A stretch of DNA of 64,000 nt from Oceanobacillus indicireducens. Its GTDB lineage: Bacteria; Bacillota; Bacilli; Bacillales; Amphibacillaceae. The stretch's first letter is position 1, and every line of letters starts with the position of its first letter. The notes beneath the pieces are model-generated. The model did no database searches. It was not told the origin of the DNA and worked only from the letters and a program-made list of their open reading frames with translations. Made by a program: the position numbers and the translations under genes. Shown here piece after piece: positions 26,451 to 35,735 of this stretch. The stretch is from NCBI RefSeq assembly GCF_014647195.1, contig NZ_BMOS01000001.1, positions 14,350 through 78,349 of the forward strand, in the 5' to 3' direction.

Positions 26451-27764
26451 ATGACAACTTACCATCTTATTGGTATAAAGGGAACTGGAATGAGTGCACT
26501 CGCACAAATTCTCTACGACTCCGGTGAGACCGTTCAAGGCTCGGATGTGGGAAAACATTTTTTCACGGAAGAAGCTTTACTTGAAAAAAACATTCCAATT
26601 CTCCCGTTTTCTAAAGATAATATTAAAGCGGAATATACAATTATTGCAGGGAACGCATTCCCCGATGACCATGAAGAAATTGAAGAAGCAAAACGTTTAG
26701 GCTGTAAATTTTATCGATATCACGATTTTCTCGGCGATTGGCTGAAGAAATTCCGGAGTATTGCAATTACAGGTTCCCATGGTAAAACTTCAACGACTGG
26801 TTTACTTGCCCACGTATTAAATGAGGCTTTTCCAATCTCTCATTTGATTGGAGATGGAACAGGAAAAGGCCATGTGGATAGTGAATATTTTGTCTTTGAA
26901 GCCTGTGAATATCGCCGGCATTTCCTGAGCTATGAACCAGATTATGCAATTATGACAAATATTGATTTCGATCACCCGGATTATTTTACAAGTGTCGATG
27001 ATGTCTTTTCTGCCTTCCAAGAGATGGCAGACAGAGTGAAAAAAGGTATTATCGCTTGCGGTGATGATAAGTATTTGCAGCGAATTACCGCCAATGTTCC
27101 CGTTCTTTATTATGGACTTGAACCGGGCAATGATTTTCAAGCTAGAAATATTAAAACATCAGAGGAAGGTACTGTTTTTGATGTTTTTATCAGAAGTAAC
27201 TATTATGATACATTCACGATCCCTATGTACGGAGATCATCATATTTTAAACGCGCTCTCGGTTATTACATTATGCCATTATGAAGGCATCCCAGCTAAAG
27301 AGGTAAAGAGCTTGAGTTCGTTCGGTGGAGTGAAACGGCGCTTTACAGAGAAGCGTGTGAATGATCAAATAATTATTGATGATTATGCTCATCACCCAAG
27401 AGAGATCAGAGCAACAATTGAATCAGCGCAGAAGAAATATCCGGATAAAGAGATTGTAGCTATCTTCCAACCGCATACATTTACACGGACAAAGACATTT
27501 CTGCAGGAATTTGCTGATAGTCTTGAAGGTGCTGACTTTATCTATTTATGCGAAATCTTTGGGTCCGCTCGGGAAGAAGCCGGTCAATTAACAATCGGCG
27601 ATCTTCAGGCATTAATCGAAGACTGTGAACTTCTAGATATTAATCATACAGAGGTTCTAACAAAGCATAAGGACAGTGTGCTGATCTTTATGGGAGCAGG
27701 CGACATACAGAAGTTTATTGAAGCCTATAAGCCTGAAATTCACACACAAGTATTGAATAAATGA
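26451..27764 (+). CDS. murC: UDP-N-acetylmuramate-L-alanine ligase MurC
   Basis: A 437-residue Mur ligase adding L-alanine to UDP-MurNAc, the first step of the murein stem peptide. Visible are the Rossmann start [15 protein letters not shown], the ATP loop [10 protein letters not shown] (about 107), the motif [10 protein letters not shown], and [14 protein letters not shown] in the C-terminal domain. Length is normal. TGGAGG precedes ATG 26451. Located outside the main division cluster, after sftA, as in B. subtilis. Confidence 0.95.
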   Translation: MTTYHLIGIKGTGMSALAQILYDSGETVQGSDVGKHFFTEEALLEKNIPILPFSKDNIKAEYTIIAGNAFPDDHEEIEEAKRLGCKFYRYHDFLGDWLKKFRSIAITGSHGKTSTTGLLAHVLNEAFPISHLIGDGTGKGHVDSEYFVFEACEYRRHFLSYEPDYAIMTNIDFDHPDYFTSVDDVFSAFQEMADRVKKGIIACGDDKYLQRITANVPVLYYGLEPGNDFQARNIKTSEEGTVFDVFIRSNYYDTFTIPMYGDHHILNALSVITLCHYEGIPAKEVKSLSSFGGVKRRFTEKRVNDQIIIDDYAHHPREIRATIESAQKKYPDKEIVAIFQPHTFTRTKTFLQEFADSLEGADFIYLCEIFGSAREEAGQLTIGDLQALIEDCELLDINHTEVLTKHKDSVLIFMGAGDIQKFIEAYKPEIHTQVLNK

Positions 27765-27804
27765 ACAAAGCTCCGGCGCCCGCTTAGGGTGCTGGAAGTA
27801 GATA

Positions 27805-27855
27805 AAGTCTGCCTGGGGTAACCTTAGAAAGGAAGCCGTTTGGGCAGGCTTTTTT
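27805..27855 (+). terminator. Terminator after murC
   Basis: AAGTCTGCC (27805-27813) pairs with GGCAGGCTT (27843-27851), ending in TTTTTT. The preceding GCTCCGGCGCCCGCTTAG (from 27771) looks like a fragment of the dispersed repeat at 5090-5250. The rest of the gap up to ytxG shows nothing definite. Confidence 0.65.
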
Positions 27856-28067
27856 ACATATTTCTTCATGAGGGTTCAAATTATTGAACTTTTGCAGGAA
27901 GGACTCTCTTTACCCCTGTGTCTCGCCGTATCATTCGAAATTTCATTCATTAAGTTATATACTATTTCTATAAGTTCATGTTTAGTTAGGGATAGTTGGG
28001 GTATAAAGTAATCAAGTACCGCTATTCTATCAAACAAAAGCAATTATTTGTTAAAGGAGCTGAAAAA

Positions 28068-28481
28068 ATGGAAGTTATGCTTTATATTGCTATAATCATC
28101 GCAGTTATAGCTCTTGTGGTACTGACGTTTTACATTATCCATACCGTAAAGGTAACGAAAGAGTTTTTGAACGATACGAAGACAACACTGCAGGGACTCG
28201 AAACACAGTTAAAGGGGATAACGAATGAAACAACCGAACTTCTAAATAAAACGAACCGGCTTGCGGATGATGTTGAACTGAAATCCAGCAAAATAGACGG
28301 TTTAGTTGATGGGGCCCAGGGAATCGGTGAGACGATGAAGGAGTTTGATCATTCGTTAAAACAACTAACGAATAGTATCTCCCGTGCATCGCAGGAAGAA
28401 CAAGCGAAGACAAATGAAGCGGTGAAATGGGGAGCATCTATTTTAGAATATGTCCTAAAGAGAAAAGAAAGTAAGTATTAA
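28068..28481 (+). CDS. ytxG: DUF948 membrane protein YtxG
   Basis: A 137-residue protein with one N-terminal membrane helix (VMLYIAIIIAVIALVVLTFYII) and a coiled-coil cytoplasmic part. This is DUF948, B. subtilis YtxG, a general-stress gene (sigma-B regulon) in that species. AAAGGAG precedes ATG 28068, and the longer open frame upstream has no ribosome site. It forms a unit with ytxH. Confidence 0.85.
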   Translation: MEVMLYIAIIIAVIALVVLTFYIIHTVKVTKEFLNDTKTTLQGLETQLKGITNETTELLNKTNRLADDVELKSSKIDGLVDGAQGIGETMKEFDHSLKQLTNSISRASQEEQAKTNEAVKWGASILEYVLKRKESKY

Positions 28482-28514
28482 TTAATTTTATTCAAATATA
28501 TGGAGGGAATAACA

Positions 28515-29129
28515 ATGGCAGAAAACAATAATACGAAAGACTTTGCAATTGGTGTCGTACTAGGAGCAGTAATCGGTGCATCTACAGCATTATTATTCGC
28601 ACCTAAATCGGGGAAAGAAACCCGTTATGATCTAAATAGGGGTGTTCAGCAAGTAAAAAACCGTGCTGGAGAATTTAAAGATATCGCAGTCGAAAAAGGA
28701 TCAGACTGGAAAGATAAAGCGTATACAACCGGTGCAGAATTCAAACAAAAAGCAATGGATACAAGTGCGGAATTAACAAAGAAGTCTAAAGAACTAACAA
28801 AAACAGCTGCAAATAAAGCGCAGGATATCACTAAAGAAGTCGCTGAGAAGACACAAGATGTCACAAAGCAAGCCGCAGATAAAACGGAAAAAGCAGTTTC
28901 TGAAGCGGATAATAAGTTAAATGAAGCGAAAGACAAAGTGGGACAAGCCGCAAAGAAAGCGGATAAGAAAGTTGAACAAGCTGCCAATAAAGCGGATAAA
29001 AAGGTAGAAAAAACTGCAAAAGAAGTAAGTAAGAAAATAGAAGAAGATGCTGATAAAGCAGCTGAATCAGTGAAAACGGGCGATAAAGAACTGAAAAGCA
29101 ATAAAAACAGCAGTGGAACAACGAGATAA
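28515..29129 (+). CDS. ytxH: YtxH-family general stress protein with LEA-like repeats
   Basis: A 204-residue protein. The N-terminal YtxH domain holds a glycine-rich membrane helix (FAIGVVLGAVIGASTALLFAP) followed by KSGKETR. After about residue 50 comes a long Lys/Ala/Glu/Asp-rich region with loose 11-residue repeats such as NKAQDITKEVAEKTQDVTKQ, resembling LEA or apolipoprotein-like amphipathic helices. B. subtilis YtxH is clearly shorter in the repeat part. It probably protects membranes or proteins under salt or desiccation stress (inference). Start follows TGGAGGG. Confidence 0.82.
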   Translation: MAENNNTKDFAIGVVLGAVIGASTALLFAPKSGKETRYDLNRGVQQVKNRAGEFKDIAVEKGSDWKDKAYTTGAEFKQKAMDTSAELTKKSKELTKTAANKAQDITKEVAEKTQDVTKQAADKTEKAVSEADNKLNEAKDKVGQAAKKADKKVEQAANKADKKVEKTAKEVSKKIEEDADKAAESVKTGDKELKSNKNSSGTTR

Positions 29130-29270
29130 AGTGAAACTCATTCAGTGGGGTATCCTTACCTCCACTGAATGTTAGTTGAACAGAATCAGGTATTTACGGA
29201 CTGTTTTTTATCCCGACCCTTCACATCTTGGGCTTCAGCCATTTTTAGAGAAGGGGATATTACAGTCCGT
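29130..29270. repeat. Two-hairpin repeat R2
   Basis: Second copy of the family at 13929-14070. Hairpin CATTCAGTGG / CCACTGAATG, linker GTTAGTTGAACAGAATCAGG, and a closing hairpin ACGGACTGT / ACAGTCCGT that pairs perfectly. Located between ytxH and the convergent FtsA-like gene. Confidence 0.85.
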
Positions 29271-29292
29271 TAATACGTGATAAAGAAAGAAG

Positions 29293-29329
29293 AAAGGCTA
29301 CAGTGCTTATTAGCGGCTGTAGCCTTTTT
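29293..29329. terminator. Bidirectional terminator between ytxH and the FtsA-like gene
   Basis: AAAGGCTACAG and CTGTAGCCTTT form a perfect 11-bp stem with T-rich continuation on the plus strand and a TTTCTTTC run on the minus strand. Confidence 0.85.
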
Positions 29330-29334
29330 GCCGT

Positions 29335-31467
29335 TCAATCATCCCATACAATTGCTAAGGCATCCCGGTCGTGGATAGGGGTATCAAAGCCAGCTCTTTC
29401 ATCATTGCAATATAATTTGAAATTCCCGGTCGCATGTGTTAAATCTAGTGCAACATGTCGAAAAACATCTTGAAAAACGAAGGAAGGAGTTTCTCTTTCT
29501 TTCATCGTTAGACGGATATACGGATGTAATTCACTATCATTATGTAAAATCTTTTCCATATTCGTAACCATATATGCAGGTTTATAAAGAGAGACAGGTT
29601 CTTTGTTAAAGGTCACTTGAATCGAATAGGAATCGGACTTTCCGAGATACTCGAAGATATCCTTTACAGTAGGTGTCTTAGCAGAAGTAAATTTTAATTC
29701 ATCTCCATCATGTAAAACTGTTTCCGTAGTTGCTTCCTTATCGTTTACAAGTATTGTCGTCTTTCCAACAGGAAGATCAATTTTCTTTTGATTGACAATG
29801 ATTGGAAACTCTAAGTTAACATCTTTACGAAGCTCGTAATAATCAAGAAAATCTTGTACGCTTTCTAGCCGCGACCAGTGAATGTCGTCTTTATCTTGTA
29901 CATAATAGCTTGGAGATTTGGGCTTACCATTTACAGTATATTTTGTGCCGAGTGAATAAAATGTATCATTAAACTTAACCCTTATCGGCTCTGTTTCCCC
30001 TATCAATTCTTCTAATGTAATCGCAGCAGCATCCCCATCACGCCCTTTTTCCAGTTTAATAACGTCCATTTGCTTTATACGGGTTTCGGTTGTAGCCGGT
30101 TTATCGTTTAAATAAATGGTTGGTGATTCGCCGAACCCTCCTGGAATCGTAACTTCTTTCCCGTTAACCTTTATCATTGCAGCGATGCCAGGTTTTCCAT
30201 AATAATTGTGAATTTTAAGGCCTGCCTGTATCAGTGCATCACCAATCGTCTGCTCATTTACCTCAAATAGGCGGATGGTTTCTTCGTTAATTATAATTTC
30301 TGTGTATTGGACTGGACGTTCCTTTGCAGTAATGGCAATTCCGATCGGCGTTACAAAGATAGGACCGCTAGGAAATGCAGCATTCGGCTGCAGTTGCTGG
30401 ATAGCTTCCACACCACGGATTGCAACCCGGTTAGGTGGTAAATTCAGATTTACAGCAATTTCATTTGCGATGGTTGGGGTAAGACTACCGCCACCTACTA
30501 ACATAACAGCGCGAGGGGCTTTTCCGTTTAATTTTTTAATTTCTTCTGCTATCACCGTTGCGAGTCGGTTAATTTCATCTTTTATATGATCAACGAACGC
30601 ATCGTAGGTAATGGTAGAAGTGAAGCCGAGAATATCTTCAATCTCTGTTTCATTTTCCAAAACAACTTTTCTTTTTACCTTTTCCGCTTCTGGAAAGTCA
30701 AGTAAATATTGGTCGCTGAGTGCTTCGGTAATCTCATCTCCTGCAAGAGGCACCATACCATAGCTGACCACCGTTCCATGCTCGGTTATCGCTATATCGC
30801 TTGTACCGGCGCCAATGTCTACTAGAACGACATTTAAGCGGCGCATGGACTCGGGGATGAGAACGTGAAGGGCAGCAATTGGTTCCAACGTCATCGCTTC
30901 TACTTCAAGATTTGCCATTTTGACTGCTGTGAGTAAGGACTCAACAACTACTTTCGGCAGGAAAGTCGCAATTACTTCTGCACTTGCTTCGTTTCCCGTT
31001 TGCTTGATTAGTGAGCCAATCCGTTCCTTGTCTAATTTATAATATAGTAAGGAGTAGCCGACGCAATGATAATTCTGATAGCTATCTGCATATTTCTTTG
31101 CCCCGAGCTTTTCTTGGGCAGCTTGGAGAGCGGCAAGTTCCAAATGTTTTACGTCTTCTTCATTTTTTATCGGAAATTTAGTTAAATCAATTGTCGCACT
31201 TGCTTCAATCGTTTTTAATGACCGGCCAGCAGCTGCGACACATACTTTATGTAAAGGGGAACCATAGCTTATCTCAAGTGATTTTTTTACTTTTTTAATC
31301 GTGGCTGTAACTGCGGGGACATCATGAATCTGTCCGTCCCGCATGGAGCGTGCCTCATGTTCGATCATGCAATAATCAATCAACTGGATGGAATCCTCAT
31401 CCTTTTTGACAATTACACCTGTAACTGATCTTGTCCCTATATCTAAAGCGAAAATTATATTTTCCAT
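29335..31467 (-). CDS. Long FtsA-like actin-fold protein
   Basis: A 710-residue protein. Residues 1-390 are an FtsA/PilM-type actin fold: phosphate-1 IFALDIGTRSVTGVIV, 1C-like region with LEPIAALHVLIP, phosphate-2 VVLVDIGAGTSDIAI, adenosine motif AVMLVGGGSLTPTIAN. The last 300 residues are an added all-beta-looking region with repeated segments (VNGKEVTIPGG, VNDKEATTETVLHDGDELKF). True FtsA is about 440 residues and ends with an amphipathic anchor, not seen here. Role unknown, perhaps envelope or division related. ATG 31467 follows AGAGGTGAG. Confidence 0.8.
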   Translation of the reverse strand: MENIIFALDIGTRSVTGVIVKKDEDSIQLIDYCMIEHEARSMRDGQIHDVPAVTATIKKVKKSLEISYGSPLHKVCVAAAGRSLKTIEASATIDLTKFPIKNEEDVKHLELAALQAAQEKLGAKKYADSYQNYHCVGYSLLYYKLDKERIGSLIKQTGNEASAEVIATFLPKVVVESLLTAVKMANLEVEAMTLEPIAALHVLIPESMRRLNVVLVDIGAGTSDIAITEHGTVVSYGMVPLAGDEITEALSDQYLLDFPEAEKVKRKVVLENETEIEDILGFTSTITYDAFVDHIKDEINRLATVIAEEIKKLNGKAPRAVMLVGGGSLTPTIANEIAVNLNLPPNRVAIRGVEAIQQLQPNAAFPSGPIFVTPIGIAITAKERPVQYTEIIINEETIRLFEVNEQTIGDALIQAGLKIHNYYGKPGIAAMIKVNGKEVTIPGGFGESPTIYLNDKPATTETRIKQMDVIKLEKGRDGDAAAITLEELIGETEPIRVKFNDTFYSLGTKYTVNGKPKSPSYYVQDKDDIHWSRLESVQDFLDYYELRKDVNLEFPIIVNQKKIDLPVGKTTILVNDKEATTETVLHDGDELKFTSAKTPTVKDIFEYLGKSDSYSIQVTFNKEPVSLYKPAYMVTNMEKILHNDSELHPYIRLTMKERETPSFVFQDVFRHVALDLTHATGNFKLYCNDERAGFDTPIHDRDALAIVWDD

Positions 31468-31608
31468 AATGCTCACCTCTAATCATTCTCTCCCTACTAA
31501 TCTATCACACATTAACGGACTGTAGTACCTTGACCTCTAACAAGAGGAAGGTGTAACGTGATGGAAACCCGATAGTAGCCGGCGTTTTAATATTTTACTA
31601 AATTAATA

Positions 31609-31637
31609 GTGACAAATAACAGATTTTTAGCTATAAT
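31609..31637 (+). promoter_or_regulatory. Sigma-A promoter of aroA
   Basis: GTGACA (31609-31614), 17-bp spacer, TATAAT (31632-31637). The start of transcription would fall near 31644, leaving a short leader before ATG 31676. Confidence 0.75.
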
Positions 31638-31675
31638 TGTGTCTAATTATTAAAAACTGTGCAGGGGGCTTACGA

Positions 31676-32749
31676 ATGAGTAATCAAATGGAACAGCTGA
31701 GAGAGCAACTAGATGAAGTGAACTTAGAGATTTTGGATTTAATTAACCGTCGGGCTGAATTAGTTCAGGAAATCGGTAAGGTGAAATCGAAACAGAGTAT
31801 GTATAAATTTGATCCGGTCCGTGAAAGAGAAATGCTTGATAATATTAAAAAGCATAATACCGGCCCGTTTGAAGATGCAACAATCGACCATATTTTTAAA
31901 GAGATCTTCAAAGCTGGTCTAGAGCTGCAAAAAGATGATCATCAAAAAGCTCTACTCGTTTCAAGGAAGAAACAACCGGAAAATACGGTCATTGAAATTA
32001 ATGGAACGAAGATAGGAAACGGCTCCGCAAATTATGTATTTGGACCATGTGCAGTTGAAAGTTATGAACAAGTAGCTCAGGTTGCTGAAGCGGTTAAAGC
32101 AAAGGGCTTGAAATTACTCCGTGGGGGCGCATTTAAACCACGTACATCCCCATATGACTTCCAAGGACTTGGAGTTGAGGGATTACAAATATTAAAACGT
32201 GTCGCTGATGAATATGATTTAGCGGTGATTAGTGAAATTGTTAATCCGGCTCATATTGAGGAAGCGGTAGAATATATCGATGTTATTCAAATTGGTGCAA
32301 GAAACATGCAGAACTTTGAATTATTAAAAGCTGCAGGGGAAGTGGACAAGCCGGTTCTCTTAAAGCGTGGTCTATCTGCAACAATTCAAGAATTCATTAA
32401 TGCTGCGGAATACATTATCTCCCGTGGAAATGCGAATATTATTCTTTGTGAACGTGGAATTAGAACGTATGAAACAGCTACACGGAACACGCTTGATATT
32501 TCAGCAGTACCGGTACTGAAAAAAGAAACACACCTGCCAATCCTAGTGGACGTTACACATTCAACAGGCAGAAGAGATCTATTATTACCGACAGCGAAAG
32601 CAGCACTGGCAATCGGAGCAGATGGAGTCATGGCTGAGGTTCACCCAGACCCAGCAGTAGCATTATCCGACTCTGCACAACAAATGGACATCCCAACTTT
32701 TGATAAGTTCTTTGAGGAAATCACAGATCTGGAAAACCGTTTGAAATAA
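31676..32749 (+). CDS. aroA: Bifunctional chorismate mutase / DAHP synthase AroA(G)
   Basis: A 357-residue fusion, as in B. subtilis: an AroQ chorismate mutase domain (about 1-85, [20 protein letters not shown]) then a type Ib DAHP synthase (about 105-355). Synthase signatures are [42 protein letters not shown] and [14 protein letters not shown]. It condenses PEP and erythrose-4-phosphate; the mutase domain lets chorismate or prephenate inhibit it. GCAGGGGG precedes ATG 31676. A strong terminator separates it from ccpA. Confidence 0.95.
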   Translation: MSNQMEQLREQLDEVNLEILDLINRRAELVQEIGKVKSKQSMYKFDPVREREMLDNIKKHNTGPFEDATIDHIFKEIFKAGLELQKDDHQKALLVSRKKQPENTVIEINGTKIGNGSANYVFGPCAVESYEQVAQVAEAVKAKGLKLLRGGAFKPRTSPYDFQGLGVEGLQILKRVADEYDLAVISEIVNPAHIEEAVEYIDVIQIGARNMQNFELLKAAGEVDKPVLLKRGLSATIQEFINAAEYIISRGNANIILCERGIRTYETATRNTLDISAVPVLKKETHLPILVDVTHSTGRRDLLLPTAKAALAIGADGVMAEVHPDPAVALSDSAQQMDIPTFDKFFEEITDLENRLK

Positions 32750-32836
32750 AGGAACATAGTGGACGTGGTTAGAGTTAGAAACGATTCTATCCAGAATATC
32801 TTTATCATTTGATTTCTTATGTAATGAATAGATTAG

Positions 32837-32886
32837 GACATAACTATTTTTCCTTCTGGTAAAATAGTTATGTCCATATTTTTTTG
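32837..32886 (+). terminator. Terminator after aroA
   Basis: GACATAACTATTTT (32837-32850) pairs perfectly with AAAATAGTTATGTC (32861-32874), followed by CATATTTTTTT. Confidence 0.92.
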
Positions 32887-32908
32887 GGTAGAATAGGTTA
32901 TATACAAG

Positions 32909-32951
32909 TTTTCATGAAAATTTTCATGTTATTTTTGAAAAAATTTTCATG
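32909..32951 (+). promoter_or_regulatory. Palindrome and TTTTCATG repeats upstream of ccpA
   Basis: TTTTCATG occurs three times (32909, 32921, 32944). The first two overlap in the perfect 16-bp palindrome CATGAAAATTTTCATG (32913-32928), immediately upstream of the -35; the third sits in the promoter spacer. The layout looks like an operator. The binding protein is unknown. Confidence 0.5.
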
Positions 32952-32963
32952 GTAGAGTATGAT
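32935..32963 (+). promoter_or_regulatory. Sigma-A promoter of ccpA
   Basis: TTGAAA (32935-32940), 17-bp spacer, TATGAT (32958-32963), 37 bp before ATG 33000. Confidence 0.75.
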
Positions 32964-32999
32964 AGAAAAAAGAGAACGAATATACTGGAGGTATATGTG

Positions 33000-34004
33000 A
33001 TGACTGTAACTATTTATGATGTCGCAAGAGAAGCGAACGTATCCATGGCGACTGTCTCCCGTGTTGTTAACGGGAACCCGAATGTTAAACCTACTACAAG
33101 GAAAAAAGTGCTTGCTACTATAGAACGCTTAGGCTATAGACCAAATGCTGTAGCCCGTGGGCTGGCAAGTAAGAAGACGACAACCGTAGGGGCAATAATT
33201 CCGGATATATCGAATATTTTCTTTTCAGAACTTGCAAGAGGAATTGAAGATATTGCTACGATGTACAAATATAATATTATTTTAAGTAACTCAGATTCCA
33301 AAAAAGAAAATGAGTTGCAGTTGATTAATACGATGCTTGAAAAACAAGTGGACGGAATTTTATTTATGGGCGGTAACATTACCGACGAACATATCCAGCA
33401 ATTTAAAACGTCTTCCGTACCGGTTGTGCTTGCTGCGACTTATGACTCGTCCAACGAAATCCCATCTGTCAACATTGATTATGAGTTGGCAGCTTATGAA
33501 GCGACGAAGGAATTGGTCAATAACAATGAAAATAAACAGCCTGCTTTTGTAGGCAGCTTACGCGAGACCGTTGTTAATAGCCTAAAGTACGAAGGTTACG
33601 TCCGTGCAGTGAGAGAGTCGAATATCGAATTCAATGAGGATCTCGTATTTACAATCGATTCTTCTTATGATGAAGGACTCGCAGTAGCAGAGAAATTGAT
33701 TGAACTGGACAGTAAGCCATCTTCTGTATTTGTAACATCCGATGAAGTGGCAATCGGTGTTATTCATGGATTCCAGGATCGTGGACACAATGTGCCGGAA
33801 GACATTCAAGTATTCGGTTTCGATAATACGAAGCTTGCTAAAATGGTCCGCCCGACGTTATCAACGGTCGTTCAGCCTATGTATGATATCGGTGCTGTTG
33901 CAATGCGATTATTGACGAAGTATATGAACAAAGAAGAAGTGACGGATAAAAATGTCGTTCTTCCACACCGTCTTGAAAAAAGAGATTCAACTTTATCTGA
34001 TTAA
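33000..34004 (+). CDS. ccpA: Catabolite control protein A
   Basis: A 334-residue LacI/GalR regulator. The helix-turn-helix is at residues 3-23 ([20 protein letters not shown]) with hinge helix [11 protein letters not shown], and a periplasmic-binding-like core follows. The residues around [11 protein letters not shown]-like [17 protein letters not shown] and the context (aroA upstream, motPS downstream) identify CcpA. With HPr-Ser-P it binds cre sites; two candidates lie in this window (putB, acuA). CTGGAGGT precedes ATG 33000. Confidence 0.94.
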   Translation: MTVTIYDVAREANVSMATVSRVVNGNPNVKPTTRKKVLATIERLGYRPNAVARGLASKKTTTVGAIIPDISNIFFSELARGIEDIATMYKYNIILSNSDSKKENELQLINTMLEKQVDGILFMGGNITDEHIQQFKTSSVPVVLAATYDSSNEIPSVNIDYELAAYEATKELVNNNENKQPAFVGSLRETVVNSLKYEGYVRAVRESNIEFNEDLVFTIDSSYDEGLAVAEKLIELDSKPSSVFVTSDEVAIGVIHGFQDRGHNVPEDIQVFGFDNTKLAKMVRPTLSTVVQPMYDIGAVAMRLLTKYMNKEEVTDKNVVLPHRLEKRDSTLSD

Positions 34005-34063
34005 TGCCGATATAAATATAGAGGAACTACTCACGTATTTAATTGATGTTTGGAGAGATTTGG

Positions 34064-34909
34064 ATGACAAAAAAAGACATACTTACTCCGATCGGCATTA
34101 CAGTTGGGTTTATGATGATTATCTTCGCCATCAGCACGAGTGGAGGAGTAGGGGAAGTAGTAATTTTCCTTGACGTTCCTTCTATCTTTATCGTGCTTGG
34201 TGGTGTCATTGGTTCTTTATTAATTAACTTTAAGTTGGAACAGATTAAATTGACTGGCAGGGTACTTAAGGAGTCTTTCGTCAAGACAGAAGACCGTTTG
34301 CCGGAGATGATTGAACTGTTCATTCGTTTATCTGAACGTGCCAGAAGAGAAGGAATCCTGGCACTGGAGAATGAATTGGACGAAGTAGAGGATCCTTTTA
34401 TTAAAAAGGGTATTATGCTTGCAGTCGATGGAATTGAACCAGAAGTGATCACCGACATAATGGATGCGGAAATCACGGCAATGGAGGAACGGCATTATAA
34501 AGGCCGTACAATCATTGAAAAGGCGGGTGAGTATGCTCCGGCTTGGGGGATGATTGGAACGCTAGTAGGGCTCGTATTGATGCTAAATCAGCTATCCGAC
34601 CCGGCTACATTAGGTCCGGCAATGGCAATAGCTCTTATTACGACTTTATACGGTACCGTTCTTGCCAATTTGGTATTCATCCCGATGGCAAGTAAATTGG
34701 AAGCAAAGACGGAAGAAGAAGTTTTCTTGAAACAAATTATCATCGAAGGTATTATCGGTGTCCAGTCTGGACAAAATCCTCGAATATTGGAAGAGAAGCT
34801 AAGTGCATTCATTTCCCATACAGATAAACGGAAATATGAAGAAATGAAAGAAAAAGAAGAAGAAGCAGCGCGTTCCGGATTTGTGGAGGATCGGGTAAAT
34901 GAAGCGTAA
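34064..34909 (+). CDS. motP: Flagellar stator protein MotP (Na+ type)
   Basis: A 281-residue MotA-family protein with four membrane helices: two at the N terminus (ILTPIGITVGFMMIIFAIS, IFIVLGGVIGSLLINF) and two after the cytoplasmic loop (YAPAWGMIGTLVGLVLML, LGPAMAIALITTLYGTVLANLVF). The loop RLSERARREGILALENE carries the charged residues that touch FliG. Location after ccpA with motS matches the B. subtilis sodium-driven stator. Start chosen at ATG 34064 after TTTGGAGAG. Confidence 0.92.
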   Translation: MTKKDILTPIGITVGFMMIIFAISTSGGVGEVVIFLDVPSIFIVLGGVIGSLLINFKLEQIKLTGRVLKESFVKTEDRLPEMIELFIRLSERARREGILALENELDEVEDPFIKKGIMLAVDGIEPEVITDIMDAEITAMEERHYKGRTIIEKAGEYAPAWGMIGTLVGLVLMLNQLSDPATLGPAMAIALITTLYGTVLANLVFIPMASKLEAKTEEEVFLKQIIIEGIIGVQSGQNPRILEEKLSAFISHTDKRKYEEMKEKEEEAARSGFVEDRVNEA

Positions 34910-35678
34910 ACGTAAACAAAGAAAACCGGAAAAAGGTGCAGCAAAATGGCTTGTCACTTATTCGGATATGGTAACGTTGATCCTTGTTTTTTTCATTTTG
35001 TTATTTTCGATGTCTCGAATCGATCAGATTAAATTTGAAGCTGTCGCAGAATCATTTCAGAATCGTGAAGTACTTGATTTTCTTCCTTCTATTGTACCGA
35101 ACAGTTACCCGCAGGACGGGAATAATGTAGAAGAGAGCGGAAAAGATGAAGCAGATGATCCGATTGATGTTAATGTCAGTCGGGATGCCTACATAAGCAA
35201 GCAACAAGAAGAAGAATCTTTAAATCAGCTTGTGGAAAGTGTTGAAGCATATTTGGATGAGCATGAGTTAAATGATGAAATTACGGCTACAATTACGGAA
35301 CGTGGTGTCCTGCTTGTGCTTCAAGATAGCATCTTTTTCGATATGGGGGAAGCGATTATTTTAGATGAAGGAAAGCCATTCCTTAAGGAAATCGGCAGTT
35401 TATTCTCACAAATGCCGAACGATATCAAGGTGGAGGGCCATACAGACTCAAGGCCAATCAACACCTATCGTTATCCGTCCAACTGGGAATTATCTGGCGC
35501 AAGAGCAAGTAGTGTAGTCAGATACTTGATTGACGAATTTGGCTTGGAGGAGTCGCGTTTCTCAATTGCGGGCTATGGTGACACAAGACAAGTTGTCCCG
35601 AATGATTCAGAAGAGAATATGAGTTTGAACCGACGTGTGGAAATTACAATATTAAATACGGATTATGAAGCTGACTAA
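34899..35678 (+). CDS. motS: Flagellar stator protein MotS (Na+ type)
   Basis: A 259-residue MotB-family protein. The single membrane helix VTYSDMVTLILVFFILLFSM holds the ion-binding Asp23. A periplasmic acidic stretch follows, then the OmpA-like peptidoglycan-binding domain (about 130-255, VEGHTDSRPINTYRYPSNWELSGARA). With MotP it forms the Na+-driven stator ring anchored to the wall. Its start overlaps motP by 11 bp, so translation is coupled. A terminator follows. Confidence 0.92.
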   Translation: MKRKRKQRKPEKGAAKWLVTYSDMVTLILVFFILLFSMSRIDQIKFEAVAESFQNREVLDFLPSIVPNSYPQDGNNVEESGKDEADDPIDVNVSRDAYISKQQEEESLNQLVESVEAYLDEHELNDEITATITERGVLLVLQDSIFFDMGEAIILDEGKPFLKEIGSLFSQMPNDIKVEGHTDSRPINTYRYPSNWELSGARASSVVRYLIDEFGLEESRFSIAGYGDTRQVVPNDSEENMSLNRRVEITILNTDYEAD

Positions 35679-35693
35679 TACTTCTTTATAAGC

Positions 35694-35727
35694 AAAAAGC
35701 AGAAAGAAAAAATCTCTCTGCTTTTTT
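35694..35727 (+). terminator. Terminator after motS
   Basis: AAAAAGCAGA (35694-35703) pairs with TCTGCTTTTT (35717-35726). It also faces the convergent murE-like gene. Confidence 0.8.
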
Positions 35728-35735
35728 ATGCATTA

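Noticed and set aside
32909-32925. CodY box at the ccpA promoter
   Set aside because: TTTTCATGAAAA has two central bases where the CodY motif has one, so the half-site spacing is wrong.
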